A model generated the notes under the pieces. That model did not search any database. It had not been told where the DNA came from and was given only the letters and a program-made list of their open reading frames with translations. Positions 62,488-64,000 of a DNA stretch of 64,000 nt are shown in pieces. The translations under genes were made by a program, and so were the position numbers. Numbering within the stretch: position 1 is the stretch's first letter; the number at the start of each line of letters is the position of its first letter. The stretch lies in NCBI RefSeq assembly GCF_000725625.1, contig NZ_KL647085.1, positions 59,478-123,477 of the forward strand, in the 5' to 3' direction. This DNA comes from Streptomyces sp. NRRL F-6676 (GTDB taxonomy: Bacteria; Actinomycetota; Actinomycetes; Streptomycetales; Streptomycetaceae).

Positions 62488-63677
62488 TCAGCGCCCCGGC
62501 ACGGTGGTGAGGGGGTCGTGCTCGTGCGCGCAGCTCTCGTCGAAGCCGTAGGTGTCCCAGGCCGGGAAGGGGTCGGAAACGGGCGGGGCTGCTTCGCCCG
62601 CCCGGATGAGGCAGTCGGTCAGGGCCGCTCGCAGCGGCTCCGCGTCCAACTGGGTTCCGATGAAGACGAGTTCCTGGGCGTAGGGGCTGTCGGCGTCACG
62701 TGCGGAGGAGGGCTCGAAGCGGGCCACCGAACCGGCCTGCGACCACAGTCCCGTCACAAGGGGTCGGCTGGCGAGGGTGAAGAAGCCCTTCGACCGGAGG
62801 ACCTGCCCATAGGCTCCGCTGTCCAGTGCCTCCGTCACGAACGTCCACAACCGCCCGGGGTGGAAGGGCTTTCCGGAGCGGAAGACGGTAGACGAGATGC
62901 CGTACTCCTCCGTCTCGGGGACGTGGTCGCCGTTGAGTTCCCTGACCCACCCCGGGGCCTGCTGCGCGCGTTCCAGGTCGAAGCGGGCGGTGCCCACTAC
63001 CTCGCCGACCGGTATGCGGCCCCGTACGGCCGGTACGACGCGGGCGGCGGGGTTGAGCCGGGCGAGTGTGGCCCGGAGCCGGTCGGCGGACGCGGTGTCG
63101 ACGAGGTCGAGCTTGTTGAGGACGATGACGTCGGCGAATTCGATCTGGTCCATCAGCAGGTCGCTGACCGTGCGTTCGTCGTCCTCGTACTGGTCCAGGC
63201 CCCGTTCGGCCAGTTCGTCGCCGCCGGCCAGTTCCGGCAGGAAGTTGGCGGCGTCCACGACCGTGACCATGGTGTCCAGGCGGGCCAGATCGCCGAGGGT
63301 GGCGCCGTCGTCGCAGGCGAAGGCGAAGGTGGCGCCACCGGCATGGGCTCGGAGATGCCGGAGGACTCGATGAGGAGGTAGTCGAAACGCCCCGCGCGCG
63401 CCAACCGGTCCACCTCTTCGAGCAGGTCGTCGCGCAGGGTGCAGCAGATGCACCCGTTGGTCATCTCGACCAGCCGTTCCTCGGTGCGGGACAGCGCGGC
63501 CTCGCCGCCGCGCACCAGGGCGGCGTCGATGTTGACCTCGCTCATGTCATTGACGATAACGGCGACGCGCAAGCCCTCGCGGTTGGTGAGAACGTGGTTG
63601 AGCAGGGTGGTCTTGCCGGCGCCGAGGAACCCCGACAGGACGGTGACGGGAAGGAGCGGCGAGGGGTCGCGGGCCAT
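62488..63677 (-). pseudogene. G3E-family (COG0523) metallochaperone GTPase, frameshifted
   Basis: The N-terminal frame has Walker [28 protein letters not shown] and the metal-binding motif [15 protein letters not shown] up to [11 protein letters not shown]. The match continues in another frame with [30 protein letters not shown] and a CobW C-terminal domain ending HEHDPLTTVPGR. A one-base deletion at about 63331-63341 separates them. COG0523 proteins under Zur control deliver zinc to client enzymes. The gene starts 7 bp after the L32 stop, so it lies in the Zur-box operon. The shift could be a real mutation or a sequencing error. Confidence 0.85.
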
Positions 63678-63684
63678 GGCGGGT

Positions 63685-63855
63685 TCAGCCTTCCGGACGG
63701 AGGAGACCGCGCTCGTACGCCTTGGCCAGCCGCTGCGGAACGAGGTACGGCACGCCGTCCACCGTGACGGTCACCAGCTGCGGCGTCGTGGCTTTCCACT
63801 GCGCGCGACGGTGCCGGGTGTTGCTGCGCGACATCTTGCGTTTGGGTACGGCCAT
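63685..63855 (-). CDS. rpmF: Zinc-free ribosomal protein L32 paralogue
   Basis: The 56-residue protein opens with the L32 signature [20 protein letters not shown] and ends [14 protein letters not shown]. It has no cysteine, whereas the normal actinobacterial L32 carries a four-Cys zinc ribbon. Such C-minus paralogues replace the zinc-bearing form when zinc is scarce and release its zinc. A Zur-like box lies 44 bp upstream, and the G3E GTPase gene follows directly in the same operon. Confidence 0.9.
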   Translation of the reverse strand: MAVPKRKMSRSNTRHRRAQWKATTPQLVTVTVDGVPYLVPQRLAKAYERGLLRPEG

Positions 63856-63898
63856 GAGGACCTCCGGGGTGCGATCGGTGAGCGAGGCAGACGATACA

Positions 63899-63916
63899 TG
63901 AAAATGGATGTCATTA
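63899..63916. promoter_or_regulatory. Zur-like box upstream of L32 and the G3E GTPase
   Basis: TGAAAATGGATGTCATTA matches 15 of 18 positions of the Zur consensus as I remember it (TGAAAATGATTTTCATTA). It is the only AT-rich stretch of the region and lies 44 bp before the L32 start. A zinc-free L32 gene is a classic Zur target. Confidence 0.7.
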
Positions 63917-64000
63917 TGATTGGTGTCGTCGCACCCCCTTCGCGTCGCTCTCTCTCGGCGGCCTCCCGCGGTGACCCCGCGCCTCTGTCCCGGTCGGCGC

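Overview
The window is very GC-rich actinobacterial DNA with GTG starts, tightly overlapping start/stop codons and typical Streptomyces families (streptogrisin-type protease, ergothioneine genes, DUF2231, MsnO8-type oxidoreductase). I read it as a Streptomyces chromosome segment, probably from an accessory-rich arm. No tRNA or rRNA gene was seen.

Region 1 (1-26.5 kb) is mostly conserved or housekeeping-like. It holds an LLM flavin oxidoreductase, an EF-G paralogue, then a five-gene coupled operon (4.0-7.9 kb) with a 62-residue peptide, an unknown protein, two paralogous unknown proteins and a serine hydrolase. After that come folE with a DUF2231 membrane protein and a divergent Cys-rich regulator, a chitin-binding serine protease, a two-component system, a dodecin, egtABCD for ergothioneine, a bacterial poly(ADP-ribose) glycohydrolase, a PemK-type protein, a LacI regulator, thioredoxin, a disulfide oxidoreductase, a peptide deformylase, a TPR protein and a pirin.

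Region 2 (26.5-28.0 kb) is a scar. It has lower GC, a 15-bp direct repeat, the leader-distal end of a type I-E CRISPR array (two repeats, one spacer) and, abutting the last repeat, a decayed MFS exporter.

Region 3 (28.0-58.9 kb) is a complete phenolate-thiazoline siderophore/zincophore cluster whose gene content and order match my memory of the coelibactin cluster of S. coelicolor. It contains a ferredoxin, an oligopeptide/nickel-type ABC importer, a divergent aryl-AMP ligase, a three-module cyclising NRPS on two proteins (ArCP-Cy-A-PCP-Cy-A-PCP, then docking-Cy-A-MT-PCP-TE), a saccharopine-dehydrogenase-like protein, a thiazolinyl imide reductase fused to a methyltransferase, a P450, a type II thioesterase, a second methyltransferase, an IrtAB/YbtPQ-type ABC pair and a salicylate synthase. 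Zur-like boxes precede the ferredoxin operon and sit in the divergent promoter in front of the NRPS.

Region 4 (58.9-64 kb) is rearranged. It holds a zinc-ribbon protein, an IS110 element and mosaic remains of a cation transporter, a PP2C phosphatase and a TcmP-like methyltransferase. It ends with a G3E metallochaperone GTPase (frameshifted in this sequence) and a cysteine-free L32 ribosomal protein under a third Zur-like box. Regions 3 and 4 therefore read as a zinc-starvation island: acquire zinc with a chelator, allocate it with a GTPase, and spare it by swapping L32.
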